Positions 52,522 to 62,447 of a DNA stretch of 64,000 nt are shown here, piece after piece; the first letter of the stretch is position 1, and the number at the start of each line of letters is the position of its first letter. Source of the stretch: Pseudomonadales bacterium (lineage in GTDB: Bacteria; Pseudomonadota; Gammaproteobacteria; Pseudomonadales; Azotimanducaceae). The stretch lies in contig WLWP01000001.1 in assembly GCA_012103505.1 (NCBI GenBank), forward strand, positions 1 through 64,000. The letters run 5' to 3'. The position numbers and the translations under genes were made by a program. The notes beneath the pieces are model-generated. The model searched no databases, was not told the origin of the DNA, and worked only from the letters and a program-made list of their open reading frames with translations.

Positions 52522-54606
52522 CTAATGTGCTGTTTGCACCTCTGCTTCGGAGGTGGAATTTGCTGTCTTCACAACATAACTACGAATTGCTTGGGCTTGG
52601 TCTTCGTCGATGACGTCATCGAAAGATGCCATACCTAACGCTTCGAACATGCCGCCTAGAACGATATTGTTCCAGTTTTCATGGATCGTTGGTGTCGCGT
52701 GTCGTAGGTCCCGAATGATCCCGTTTGATGTGGCACTGCCACCGTGACATCGCGAGCAGTAGCGATGGTAGAGCTGCTTGCCGCTCTCAACCTGCATCGG
52801 AGTGCCGAAATTTTGTGGTGGTGTAATGTCTGGAATTGCCTTGTCTGCAACTGCAGGTATGGGTTTGTTTGCGCCTAGTTTGAAAGTGAATACCCGACCA
52901 GTATTTTGCTTGTGACGTAGTACCTCAGGTTGTCGCACGCCCGCGCCACCTGATCCGGCCACCACTGAGATGTATTGTTCGCCATCGAGAGTGAAAGTTA
53001 TCGGTGGCGCCATGATGCCGATCTCGACGGATACTTCGTGGAGTATCTTGCCATCCTCGGCTGCGAAGACCTTGAGGTGACCGTCACCAGTGCCCTGAAA
53101 AACAAGGTTACTGGCTGTCGCTAGAGTACCGCCATTTGGCCACGTGGCATGTTCAATCTCCCACGCTGGCTGTTGTTTGATCGGATCCCAAGCTAAAAGA
53201 TACGCTTTGGGTTCGGCACGCATGGCCATGGCTGCGCCAAACTCGTCTGGGGACAGACGGTTGCCGCTGTTGTTGATACCGGTTTCCGGATTGTAGTCGC
53301 GTTCAACGGTGTAGATGCCTGCCATGTCGAGCTTGGGGATATAAACGTGGTTGAGGTTCGGGTTGAACGCCATGGGGTGCCAGTTGTGTCCACCCAATGC
53401 AGAAGGGAAAATCGGTACTCCGCCACTGGAATCGTACACCCCGCTTTCGATCTCAACAGGTCGACCAGTTACAGGGTCGACATGAGATGCCCAGGTTGCT
53501 AGCGCATAGTTTTCCGCTGAAATGAACTCTCCGGTGGCGCGATCGAGGACATAGAAAAAGCCATTTTTAGGCGCCTGCATGAGCACTTTGCGCGGCGTCC
53601 CGTCGATCACGAGATCAGCAAGCATGATGTGTTGGGTGGCTGTGTAATCCCAGTTGTCGCCTGGTGTGGTCTGGTAGTACCAGACGAGATCGCCGTTATC
53701 TGGGTTTAACGCCAAGATGGATGATAAAAAGAGGTTATCGCCCCCATCTGGGCTGCGCAGTGCGCGCGACCAGGGTGCGCCATTGCCAGTACCGACGTAG
53801 AGGAGATTCAGTTCTGGATCGTAGGCAAGCGCATCCCAAACCGTGCCGCCGCCCCCAACTTTCCACCACTCCCCGGTCCAGGTAGGAAGGGCAGTTTCGA
53901 GAGCGGAGTGCTCGAGAGGCAGGCTAGGGTCGCCAGGGACTGTCCAAAATCGCCATTCGAGGTCGCCCGTCTCAGCGTCGTAAGCGGAGACATACCCACG
54001 CGCACCCAGTTCTGCGCCACCGTTGCCGATAATCACTTTACCTTTAATAATGCGCGGTGCGCCTGTGATGGTGTAGTGAATGTTGTTAACGCGAGTATCT
54101 ACATTCCACACAGTTTCGCCGTTGGTTCGATCGATACGAACCAGTCGGCCGTCGACAGTGCCGACGTAAACGCTGTCTCCCCAGAGCGCGGCACCGCGAT
54201 TAACGACGTCGCAGCAGGCCATTCGGCCAAGTTCCCGTGGCGTACCGGGATCGTTTACCCAAAGAATCTTGCCGGTTCGAGCATCCAGAGCATGCACAAT
54301 GCTCCAGGTACTTGTGAGATACATAACCCCGTCCACAACCAGTGGTGTTGTTTCGTGGCCGCGATATTGGCCAGTGTCGTAGGACCAGGCGAGACCAAGC
54401 TCGCCAATGTTTGCGGGGTTAATTTGCTGCAACGGGGAGAAACGTTGCTCGTCGTACGTCCTGCCGTAAGTTAACCAACTGTCGTCGGGTGCGCTGGCAA
54501 TCTCCGCAGCAGCTACGCCGTTCGCTAATGGAACCTATTCGTCTTCTTGTTGTGCCCCTGAGCAGCCAACTAGTAAAGCCACCAAGCCAAAACCAAGTAG
54601 TCTCAA
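52522..54606 (-). CDS. PQQ-dependent dehydrogenase-cytochrome c lipoprotein, interrupted by an in-frame TAG
   Basis: The main frame (636 codons from TTG 54432) lacks the N terminus. The same frame is open back to a TTG at 54606 preceded by GGGGAG, and its first codons read RLLGFGLVALLVGC|SGAQQEDE, a lipoprotein signal with lipobox LVGC. A single TAG at 54537-54535 then separates it from VPLANG ... DDSWLTYGRTYDEQRFSPLQQIN, the normal PQQ-enzyme start. The propeller keeps ACCDVVNRG (vicinal Cys), GTGNGAPW and DNWDY, and ends with haem site CSRCH. It is either a recent nonsense mutation, readthrough, or a sequencing error. Confidence 0.8.
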
Positions 54607-54708
54607 AATTCATACTCCCCTGCTGAACCTTCAAGCCTCGCGAAACACCTCAGGCAATGCAAGTACCCTTTATGTAAACTTAGACCGAGGTTTTCTTGGG
54701 AGGAATTG

Positions 54709-55104
54709 GTGCGTCCATTAGGAATAGGGTTAGCGTTAGGCGTGCTAGCAATTGGCACAGCGTTGGGGCCGTCCAAGGCTGTACTCGCGCAAGCAGAAAC
54801 AAATCCGCAAGAGTTTTCTGTGGCGACGATCAAACGTGGACGCCAGCTCTACACCGTCCACTGTGTCACGTGTCATGGTAAAGACGGCCGGGGCGATACG
54901 GAAATGCGCGAGTTTTTGAAGACCCCGCCCGCTGATTTAACAGATGATCAGTGGGTTTATGGCGGCCATGATGCGGCTGTATATGACGCGATTTATACAG
55001 GTCGTGAGGAACGGGACATGCCCGGTTTTAGGGACAAGCTGACAGAGGAGCGGACGTGGTCTGTTGTTAGCTATATACGGTATTTGGGAGGAGAGAGACC
55101 ATGA
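54709..55104 (+). CDS. Secreted cytochrome c
   Basis: This 131-aa monohaem cytochrome has a signal peptide ([25 protein letters not shown]), haem site CVTCH at about residue 53, and an axial-Met region around [25 protein letters not shown]. The GTG at 54709 has GGGAGG at the right spacing. It is the first gene of the exported redox operon, overlapping the ThDP-enzyme gene by 4 bp. It probably accepts electrons from the PQQ dehydrogenases encoded on either side. Confidence 0.88.
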   Translation: MRPLGIGLALGVLAIGTALGPSKAVLAQAETNPQEFSVATIKRGRQLYTVHCVTCHGKDGRGDTEMREFLKTPPADLTDDQWVYGGHDAAVYDAIYTGREERDMPGFRDKLTEERTWSVVSYIRYLGGERP

Positions 55105-57080
55105 GTGATGAAGTTAAGGGTGGAACAGGCGCTGATGTTGAGGCTGCTGATGAGGCTGATTTAGATCGGCGTGGATTTTTGAAGCGTGCCGCCATGGGTG
55201 CTGGGCTCGCAGGTACCGCGGCGGCGGGCGGATTAGCGTCTGCCAACGCGAATGCTGCGCCGGTAGAACCACCCATCTCCCGCACCGAAGCACACAAAAC
55301 ATTTCAAGATGCGCCGATCCAGGAATTTGAGTTCCCTGCGCAAGGCGCCGATTTGTTCGCGAAAGCCTGCAAAGAAGAAGGACTCGGTGCGCTTTTTTGT
55401 TGTCCCGGTAACTATTCGATAGTTTCTGCTATCGCCAACGCGGGTATCCCGACCTACGGAGGTAGGACCGAAGGGCCAATGTGTTCAGCCGCGGATGGGT
55501 TTATACGTGTAACTGGTGAGATTGCGGCTGCTTCTGGAACAGAGGGCCCGGGCTTCACAAATATGATTTGCTCAATCGCTGCAGCTAATTCCGCGCGCAG
55601 TCCGCTATTGGTTTTAGCGAGCAATATGTCCGTTGCTGGTGACGATACTGAACGGGGTATCCAACGCGGGTACCAACAACCAACAACCGTCGGGATGAAG
55701 AAATACGGCAAGCGCATCGTGGATAAAGCGCGTGTGTTTGAATATGCCGGTTACGCTTTTCGCGCGCTAAAGACGGGTGTGCCTGGTCCAGTCCATCTAG
55801 ACTTCGTGGAAGAATCTGCTGGTCGAGCTTCAAGCGTTGAAAGCGAGCTCGATCTGGAAAACTACTGGGATAAGTCAAAGTATCGAACCGACTCGGCGTC
55901 CTACCCAGACCCCAAGGATATCGACCGGCTTATCAAACTCATTAAGCAAGCAAAGCGGCCGTTGATTGTCGCCAATATGGGTGTGTTCTACAGTAAGGCC
56001 TGGGATGTGCTTAGACAAGTTGCTGAACGTGGCAATATCCCAGTCTGCGAAGCGGGTCCAACGCGGGGCCACTTTGGTGACGACCACAAACTATCCGCAA
56101 CCACTGCGCCCAATGCCATAGGCAGTGTGGATCTTGCGATCCTCATCGGTCAGTACTGCATGCCCACCGTGGGCGAGTATGCATTTGATATCGATTGTAA
56201 ATACGTGCGAATTGATCCCGAAGCCGGTGACATTGGTCGAAACCTACCCATCGACCTAGGCATAGTCGCTAACGAACGAAGTGCGCTTGAGGTGTTGCTA
56301 GACAAGATGCCGCGCATGCGTTTTGAAAGTTGGGTTGCTGAGGTTGCCGCAGCGCGTGAGGCGTTTGAGCGAGAAAACGATGAACACTACAAGAAGGGTC
56401 TGACTTATACCGATTCAGTGCATCCGGCGGTGATCGCGACTGAGCTTTCGAACTTTCTCTATCATGGCGACATTCCGAAAGAGCAAGTAACCGTGGTGTC
56501 AGGTGGCTTTGGCATCGGCCGATATACCAGGCGGCGACTTCGCGCACATCGCCCAGGACAAATTTGTAACGGCGCGTTCCAATATGGCTCGATTGGTCCA
56601 GATGTCGGCTATACCTTCGGTGCAGGCGTTGCTTGTGATCTGGGCGCTGGTGTGCAGAAAGAATATCAGGGTACCCCAGTGGTTGCCGTCACAGGGGATG
56701 CGGGCTTTGGGTACTCCGGATTTGAGATCGAGACATTGGCCAAATATCGCATTCCGGCGATTGTTGTTGTGTACAACAACAATGCATGGGGGACGTGGAG
56801 TGGCTATGCGAATATGCCTCGGGTTGCCCATGTGCATCAGTTTCAGGAAAACATTCAGTACCACAAAATTGCCGAAGCTTTAGGTGGGCACGGCGAATAT
56901 GTCCAGACGGCCGACGAGCTGAAACCCGCACTGGATCGCGCTTGGCAGATAGCGGTGAACAATCGACTGCCAACTGTCATTAATTGTCAGGCGAAGAAGG
57001 AGTTCTGGCTAGGTGGCAGCGAATGGGGTCCTGGGATGCTGGGCAAAATTGAACCAGGTTGCATGTCGTACAACCACTAG
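55101..57080 (+). CDS. Tat-exported thiamine-diphosphate enzyme
   Basis: This 659-aa protein begins with a twin-arginine signal: [14 protein letters not shown] (RR at 23-24), an Ala/Gly-rich core and ANAAP cleavage site. The rest is an acetolactate-synthase-like ThDP enzyme. The PYR domain has the activating Glu in GRTEGPM (Glu124). A central domain follows, then a PP domain with the ThDP-Mg motif [35 protein letters not shown] (about 529-563). The usual GDG is GDA. Nearly all such enzymes are cytoplasmic; this one is predicted to be periplasmic, next to cytochrome c and PQQ enzymes. It may decarboxylate or cleave 2-oxo or acyloin compounds. Confidence 0.88.
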   Translation: MSDEVKGGTGADVEAADEADLDRRGFLKRAAMGAGLAGTAAAGGLASANANAAPVEPPISRTEAHKTFQDAPIQEFEFPAQGADLFAKACKEEGLGALFCCPGNYSIVSAIANAGIPTYGGRTEGPMCSAADGFIRVTGEIAAASGTEGPGFTNMICSIAAANSARSPLLVLASNMSVAGDDTERGIQRGYQQPTTVGMKKYGKRIVDKARVFEYAGYAFRALKTGVPGPVHLDFVEESAGRASSVESELDLENYWDKSKYRTDSASYPDPKDIDRLIKLIKQAKRPLIVANMGVFYSKAWDVLRQVAERGNIPVCEAGPTRGHFGDDHKLSATTAPNAIGSVDLAILIGQYCMPTVGEYAFDIDCKYVRIDPEAGDIGRNLPIDLGIVANERSALEVLLDKMPRMRFESWVAEVAAAREAFERENDEHYKKGLTYTDSVHPAVIATELSNFLYHGDIPKEQVTVVSGGFGIGRYTRRRLRAHRPGQICNGAFQYGSIGPDVGYTFGAGVACDLGAGVQKEYQGTPVVAVTGDAGFGYSGFEIETLAKYRIPAIVVVYNNNAWGTWSGYANMPRVAHVHQFQENIQYHKIAEALGGHGEYVQTADELKPALDRAWQIAVNNRLPTVINCQAKKEFWLGGSEWGPGMLGKIEPGCMSYNH

Positions 57081-57092
57081 TTGGGGATGGTG

Positions 57093-59240
57093 ATGAAAAT
57101 TAGAGGGACAACACTCCTAACTGCCGCGGCTTGTTTTCTGCTGATCGGCTGTCAGCCTCAAGAGGAAGTACCGGCTAGTGGTCAGCAGAATGCCACGGAT
57201 GAGTACGGGCAGTGGGCAAGTTATGCGGGTACCACAGACTCGGCGCAATTTTCGTCGCTAACCCAAATCGACAAAACCAACGTCTCGAAACTCTTGCCGG
57301 TGTGGACGTATGAGAATGGTGATACGCCGCATCGATGTACGCCGTTGGTTGTAGGTGAGGTAATGTATATCGTCGCTCGCGGCGGGGTTGCCGCGGTTGA
57401 CGCGGCGACTGGCAAAGAAATATGGCATGCACCGGATACAGCCGCTCAATATGCTCGTGGCTTGGTCTACTGGCAGGATGACAAGGGAGGCAACGCCCGC
57501 GTACTTGTGGTGAAAGAGCACTTTCTTTTAGCCCTCAATCCTCGTGACGGCAGTGTCGTCAGCTCGTTCGGCGATAACGGTCAGATAGATTTGCGACAAA
57601 ACTTGAATCGTGACCCTGAGACGATCACCCGCGTAAGTACTATGACACCAGGCCGCGTCTTCGAGGACATGATCATTATCGGCTCAGCTGTAGGTGATGA
57701 AACCTATGGCGGCGCGCCTGGGGATATACGTGCCTACAACTTGTTGACCGGTGCGCTGGTATGGACCTTTCACACGATTCCTCATCCAGGCGAATACGGA
57801 TACGACACTTGGCCAGAAGACGCCTACCTCAAAATCGGCGCCGCTAACGCGTGGAGCAACATGGCGATCGACGAGGAACGGGAGATCGTTTATGTGCCAA
57901 CGGGCGCGCCCTCCTATCACTTCTATGGTGGCAATCGCCATGGCGACAATCTGTTCTCCAACACCTTACTTGCGCTCGACGTTCGTACAGGGAAACGCGT
58001 CTGGCATTTCCAAGCAATCCACCACGACATCTGGGATTACGATTTGGCCATGGGGCCGAAACTCCTGACGGTCAATCATGATGGCAAAGACATCGACGCT
58101 GTGGCGCTTGCCGGGAAGCATGGGTTTCTCTTTGTTTTCAATCGCGAAAGTGGCGAACCGCTCTTTGATATTGAAGAGCGGCCTGTACCCGCATCCGATG
58201 TGGCTGGAGAGTTTGCGTCTCCGACACAGCCATGGCCAGTAGAGCTGCCACCGTTTGCGCGTATAACACTGAGTGCCGATGAGTTAAGTCCGTACTCAGA
58301 TCCTGAGGAACGTGAGGCTTGGGCGAGTCGAATCAAAGAGGCTCGGAACGAAGGGCTGTTTACGCCGCCCGCGCTCAGGGGTGTTGTGAGTATTCCAGGC
58401 TCTCGAGGCGGTGCGCAATTTGGCAATGGCGCCGTAATACCCAACGAGGGACTGTTTTTTCACGCTGTGATCGAGTCGCCGACGATTCCGAAGTTGGACG
58501 AGCGTAGCACCTATAATGCTGAGCAATATGCTGGCGCCGGTGCGGAAGAAATCTATGCCACCACATGTGCTGTCTGTCACGGTGCCAACGGGGCAGGGCA
58601 GCCGCCGCTCTTTCCAGCGCTGTCTGGAATTTCCGCGAGGCTTTCACAAAGTGAGTTCGCGGACGTACTAGCCAATGGCCGTGGGCGTATGGCAGCGTAT
58701 CCCGACATACCCGAGACTCAAGTGAGTTTGTTGATGGCCTATGTTGATGAGCTTTCAGACACGAACCTCTCCAACATGGAAGTACAGTCACAAGTCGCCG
58801 ATGCACAGGAGCCATTTCGCAGTGGCTACCATCACTTTTTCAGTGACAATGGTCTAGTTGGTCCCCCGCCGTGGTCAAAATTGATGGGTTGGGATCTCAA
58901 TACAGGTAAGGTTTTGTGGGAAAAACCCTACGGCGATGTTATCCAGCTTGCCCAGCGGGGTATTACCGGGACTGGCTCGCTGTTCCCGACGAATAGCCTA
59001 GCCGCAACTGGGGCAGGATTACTCTTCTCTGTCACGAACGACCGGAAGATCCGGGCTTGGGATCAGGCCAATGGCGATGTGCTTTGGGCGCACGACATCC
59101 CAGCTGATCCAGGTGGTATTCCAGCGATCTATGCAGTCGATGGTCGCCAGTATGTGGTCGCTGCAGCCACCCGCGGTGAAAGGGAGGTGCACGGTCTGAA
59201 AGGCAAGTACGCCTACGTGGCCTTCGCGCTTCCGGAATGA
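57093..59240 (+). CDS. Glucose-dehydrogenase-like PQQ enzyme with inserted cytochrome c, lipoprotein
   Basis: This 715-aa protein has a lipoprotein signal (LLTAAACFLLIGC) and a PQQ propeller of the membrane glucose/quinate dehydrogenase type: WASYAGTTDSAQFSSLTQIDKTN, AYNLLTGALVWTFHTIPHPGEYGYDTW, AIHHDIWDYDLAMGPKLL and GSLFPTNSLAATGAG. A haem c domain with CAVCH (about residue 490) is inserted before the last blades. It lacks the membrane helices of Gcd, so electrons must go to haem and then soluble cytochrome. The ATG at 57093 places GGGG at proper spacing. Confidence 0.88.
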   Translation: MKIRGTTLLTAAACFLLIGCQPQEEVPASGQQNATDEYGQWASYAGTTDSAQFSSLTQIDKTNVSKLLPVWTYENGDTPHRCTPLVVGEVMYIVARGGVAAVDAATGKEIWHAPDTAAQYARGLVYWQDDKGGNARVLVVKEHFLLALNPRDGSVVSSFGDNGQIDLRQNLNRDPETITRVSTMTPGRVFEDMIIIGSAVGDETYGGAPGDIRAYNLLTGALVWTFHTIPHPGEYGYDTWPEDAYLKIGAANAWSNMAIDEEREIVYVPTGAPSYHFYGGNRHGDNLFSNTLLALDVRTGKRVWHFQAIHHDIWDYDLAMGPKLLTVNHDGKDIDAVALAGKHGFLFVFNRESGEPLFDIEERPVPASDVAGEFASPTQPWPVELPPFARITLSADELSPYSDPEEREAWASRIKEARNEGLFTPPALRGVVSIPGSRGGAQFGNGAVIPNEGLFFHAVIESPTIPKLDERSTYNAEQYAGAGAEEIYATTCAVCHGANGAGQPPLFPALSGISARLSQSEFADVLANGRGRMAAYPDIPETQVSLLMAYVDELSDTNLSNMEVQSQVADAQEPFRSGYHHFFSDNGLVGPPPWSKLMGWDLNTGKVLWEKPYGDVIQLAQRGITGTGSLFPTNSLAATGAGLLFSVTNDRKIRAWDQANGDVLWAHDIPADPGGIPAIYAVDGRQYVVAAATRGEREVHGLKGKYAYVAFALPE

Positions 59241-59719
59241 CCAGGTCGTTAAGTGAAGAGACCGACTATATTCGTAGTCGGCTCAAACACTATGCCGAAC
59301 GAGGAACGTTCTCTGGGGTGCGAGAGCTCCCTATCCGAGGCAATAAACACGCGTTCAACTTTCAGTGGTTGTTGGGTGCTGAGTTTAGTTTGCTATGGGA
59401 TCCGAGTAGGCGCGAATTGTTGTTTGAGAACTTGTTACCCAAGTTGTCTTATCCAAGTTTCTTGGACCGGGAAATCCGCCGGTTTACCCATGAGCGTAGT
59501 ACTAGCGAATTGCCGGAACACCGCAGGGTTGATCCTGGCAAGGCGTCTGTCCGCTATAGCAATCGCAAAGGTGACGGTCAGATAGCTGTCAAACTCTCGA
59601 ATGGAGATGCAGTTTACGGTTTGAAAGCGGCCCTAACGTTTGTCAATGATCTCTTTGCCTGGTTGCACATGTATCACATCGATTATTTGCACCGAGAGTT
59701 TGGCGTCCCAGAGGAGTAG
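59237..59719 (+). CDS. Conserved-looking hypothetical protein, operon end
   Basis: This 160-aa protein has no signal peptide or membrane segment and is rich in Arg and aromatic residues (FNFQWLLGAEFSLLWDPSRRELLFENLLPKLSYPSFLDREI ... LFAWLHMYHIDYLHREFG). Its ATG overlaps the stop of the PQQ enzyme gene by 4 bp, so it is translated with the exported operon even though it appears cytoplasmic. It could be an assembly or maturation factor; no family recognised. Confidence 0.7.
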   Translation: MTRSLSEETDYIRSRLKHYAERGTFSGVRELPIRGNKHAFNFQWLLGAEFSLLWDPSRRELLFENLLPKLSYPSFLDREIRRFTHERSTSELPEHRRVDPGKASVRYSNRKGDGQIAVKLSNGDAVYGLKAALTFVNDLFAWLHMYHIDYLHREFGVPEE

Positions 59720-59720
59720 C

Positions 59721-60428
59721 CTAGGATGGCGCTCGCAGCAGGTCGATCCTGTTGGGGATTTCAAATAGGTAGCCTTCGGGAGTTCGATTAGACTCGAAAC
59801 ACGCTTGCACGACCTTCAGCTGCTCACTCGTTATATTGTGATCCGTGTGGGATACGTTTAGAAAGCGTTTTTTGAGCTGTTCAAATGAGCGCATGTTGAT
59901 TAGGGTTTTGAAGAAGTGCTCTGTCACTAGTTCCAGTTTGTTGTTATCGACCGCACTCTGGATAGCTTCGAATGCTGCCAAACGCACGGCCTCTTCATCG
60001 TGGAACACTCGGATGACCTCGTTGTACGCTCCCGCGAACACGGGCTCCGAGATGTAAATAAGACCCCCCGGCTTCAATACTCGAACGATCTCCGCAAATG
60101 CATCGTCAAGGTGGTGCAGATCGACGTGATGCAGAGACTTAAACATCATGACCACGTCGTAGGAGTTATCTGGCTCATGGATGGTTTCGGCACCGTAGGA
60201 CTTGAACGTCACCCGAGCTACTTTGGTCTCTAGGTTTTTTGCGTGCTGGACTTGATCGATCTCTGCAGCAGTTACCTGAACAGTGTCAGAGAGTGCAGAG
60301 ATCTGTTTGGTCTTTTCCGCGGCGCCGCAACCGAGCTCGAGAATTTTCACGCCTTCAAGGGGTACCAATCGTTGGATGACTGCCATTTCCTCTTCGATTG
60401 CTTGATCCGATGGTCCGATGAGCTGCAT
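59721..60428 (-). CDS. Class I SAM-dependent methyltransferase
   Basis: This 235-aa protein has SAM motif I ILELGCGAAEKT, motif II VTAAEIDQVQHAKNL, and the post-motif SYDVVMMFKSLHHVDLHHLDDAFAEIVRVLKPGGLIYISEP, typical of UbiE/Coq5-like methyltransferases. AGGAGA precedes the ATG at 60428; the upstream extension to 60521 is non-conserved. It is convergent with the exported redox operon. Substrate unknown. Confidence 0.87.
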   Translation of the reverse strand: MQLIGPSDQAIEEEMAVIQRLVPLEGVKILELGCGAAEKTKQISALSDTVQVTAAEIDQVQHAKNLETKVARVTFKSYGAETIHEPDNSYDVVMMFKSLHHVDLHHLDDAFAEIVRVLKPGGLIYISEPVFAGAYNEVIRVFHDEEAVRLAAFEAIQSAVDNNKLELVTEHFFKTLINMRSFEQLKKRFLNVSHTDHNITSEQLKVVQACFESNRTPEGYLFEIPNRIDLLRAPS

Positions 60429-60537
60429 GGTGTCTCCTGTTGGATCGAACCACTTTACTAAATTTGCATTCCCTACGCTTCGAGTTAGCCTGTTCAGAAC
60501 CAAGGGGATGCCAAGAGGCAAAGGGGAGAAGAGAGCG

Positions 60538-61332
60538 ATGAGTTATGAAGAGATTATTTACAACAAGGCAGATCAAATAGCGACGATCACTTTCAATCGT
60601 CCCGACCAACTAAATGCGCTCACGCAGAACATGCGCGGCGAGATATTAGAAGCGACGCAAGACGCGAGTGCTGACGATGACGTTCGGGTACTTGTGTTGC
60701 AGGGTGCTGGACGCGGTTTCTGTGCTGGGGCTGATTTAGCGGCAGGTGGTAGGAGCAAGGTTGATCCAGAAGCTGCCAACAGCAAGCTGCCACGAGATGG
60801 TTTTCAAGAAGCTTTCGCTCGGGTTATGTGGGATATGCCCAAACCGGCGGTTGCTGCCATCAACGGTCCCACTGCTGGTTTAGGTTTCGGCATGGCACTG
60901 TCCTGTGATATTCGTATCGCATCAACACAGGGTAAATTTGCGTCTGCCTTCTCGCGCATCAGCTTGGTGCCAGAAGCATGCATGACGTTCTACTTGCCGA
61001 GAATTGTTGGTTTGGCCCGGGCTGCGGAAATTTTATACACCGGTCGCCAAGTTTGGGCTGAAGAAGCTCTCGGCATGGGCTTGGTGAATCAGGTTGTTGA
61101 GCCTGACAATCTCGAAGGTGCAGTCGCAGAAATGGCCAGGACACTGGCTGACGCAGCGCCGATTGCCATTCAGTTGACGCGTCGGGAACTCTACCGAGGG
61201 TTGGAAGGTACGTTTGGTAGTCAGTTGGAAATGGAGCTATTCCATCAAAAATTTGCCGGGCAAAGTTTGGACGCGCGGGAGGGACCGCGCGCCTTCATGG
61301 AGAAACGAGCCCCAGAATTCCAGGGCCGATAA
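60538..61332 (+). CDS. Enoyl-CoA hydratase/isomerase family protein
   Basis: This 264-aa crotonase-fold protein has the oxyanion-hole blocks ITFNRPDQLNALTQNM and VLQGAGRGFCAGADL, and the second catalytic loop PTAGLGFGMALSCDIRIAS. FASAFSRISLVPEACMTFYLPRIVG carries a Glu at the usual catalytic position. GGGGAGAAGAGAG precedes the ATG at 60538. It heads an acyl-CoA cluster with an esterase and a thiolase-like gene. Confidence 0.9.
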   Translation: MSYEEIIYNKADQIATITFNRPDQLNALTQNMRGEILEATQDASADDDVRVLVLQGAGRGFCAGADLAAGGRSKVDPEAANSKLPRDGFQEAFARVMWDMPKPAVAAINGPTAGLGFGMALSCDIRIASTQGKFASAFSRISLVPEACMTFYLPRIVGLARAAEILYTGRQVWAEEALGMGLVNQVVEPDNLEGAVAEMARTLADAAPIAIQLTRRELYRGLEGTFGSQLEMELFHQKFAGQSLDAREGPRAFMEKRAPEFQGR

Positions 61333-61356
61333 CGATATACGACGAGGGAGAGGAAA

Positions 61357-62421
61357 ATGAGCGAAGTGAAATCACCTGGACGGCTGGGTAACCCAGAAAT
61401 GACTTTTGAAGAAGATCCGCGAGCGGATCCTCGAATTGCTGCTGCTTTCGGATTGATGGCGCTTGCCGAAGGTGTTGACCCCATAGGCCCCGATGCCAGC
61501 TATGAACAAGCACTTGAGTACACAGCCGCTTTTGAGAAAGTCGGTGAAGCTGGCCACCCCATGATGTTGGAGGCGATGCCTGCGTTTGACGGTGTTGAGT
61601 CTTCTGTCGAAACCATCGAGGGTGTGGACGGCAATCAAATCACACTCTACATCGAGCGACCCAAGGCTCAAACAGGCCCCTTGCCTTGTATTGTGCACAT
61701 GCATGGTGGCGGTATGGTTTTGGCTGCAGCCGCAGATCCGATGTACATCCGGTGGCGCAAGATCCTTGCCGAAACTGGGATGGTTGTCGTTGGTGTGGAG
61801 TTCCGCAACGGTGGTGGAAAACTCGGCAATCACCCATTTCCTGCTGGTTTGAACGATTGCGCGACAGCGACCCAGTGGGCTTACACGAACAAGGAAAGTC
61901 TGGGGGTCTCAAAAATCGTTCTCTCTGGAGAGTCGGGAGGGGGCAATTTATGCATAGCCACCGCGCTCAAGGGTTTGTCAGAAGGTTGGATAGAACAAAT
62001 TGACGGCGTTTATGCCCTGTGTCCATACATTTCCGGTACCTACACCAAACCTCCATCAGAGCTTGCGTCCTTGGTTGAAAACAATACCTACATGTTGGAT
62101 TGCGAAATGATGGGAAGTCTTGTGAAGGTCTATGACCCAGCTGGCGAGCACGCCAGCAATCCGCTTGCTTGGCCTTTGCAGGCATCGACGACAAGTCTCG
62201 CAGGACTGCCACCACATATCATCTCGGTAAACGAGCTTGATCCGCTGCGTGATGAAGGGCTTGAGTACTATCGAAAGCTCGCCAACGCTGGGGTTTCCGC
62301 TGTTGCCAGAACAGTGCATGGCACGCCACATGGAGGCGACATGGGTTTTGTCGATGTGGCACCTGAGATTACGGCTGAAACCGTTCGCTCGTTGCACGGC
62401 TTTGCGAGCTCGTTGGGCTAA
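61357..62421 (+). CDS. HSL-family (alpha/beta hydrolase-3) esterase
   Basis: This 354-aa protein has the hormone-sensitive-lipase oxyanion motif HMHGGGMV (at about residues 110-117) and nucleophile motif SGESGGGNL at about residue 190. The acid and His are in SVNELDPLRDEGLEY and VHGTPHGGDMGF. It should hydrolyse a carboxylic ester in the cytoplasm. It lies between an enoyl-CoA hydratase and a thiolase-like gene, so its substrate may be part of that catabolic route. Confidence 0.88.
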   Translation: MSEVKSPGRLGNPEMTFEEDPRADPRIAAAFGLMALAEGVDPIGPDASYEQALEYTAAFEKVGEAGHPMMLEAMPAFDGVESSVETIEGVDGNQITLYIERPKAQTGPLPCIVHMHGGGMVLAAAADPMYIRWRKILAETGMVVVGVEFRNGGGKLGNHPFPAGLNDCATATQWAYTNKESLGVSKIVLSGESGGGNLCIATALKGLSEGWIEQIDGVYALCPYISGTYTKPPSELASLVENNTYMLDCEMMGSLVKVYDPAGEHASNPLAWPLQASTTSLAGLPPHIISVNELDPLRDEGLEYYRKLANAGVSAVARTVHGTPHGGDMGFVDVAPEITAETVRSLHGFASSLG

Positions 62422-62447
62422 CACCGTAGCATTAGAAGGAGAGTTGT

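Noticed and set aside
54535..54537. Pyrrolysine or other programmed recoding at the TAG
   Set aside because: The codon lies in a non-conserved linker after the lipobox; nothing nearby suggests a recoding signal or pyl genes.
57093..59240. Membrane glucose dehydrogenase Gcd
   Set aside because: The propeller type fits, but the five N-terminal helices are missing and a cytochrome c domain is inserted, so it is a different architecture.
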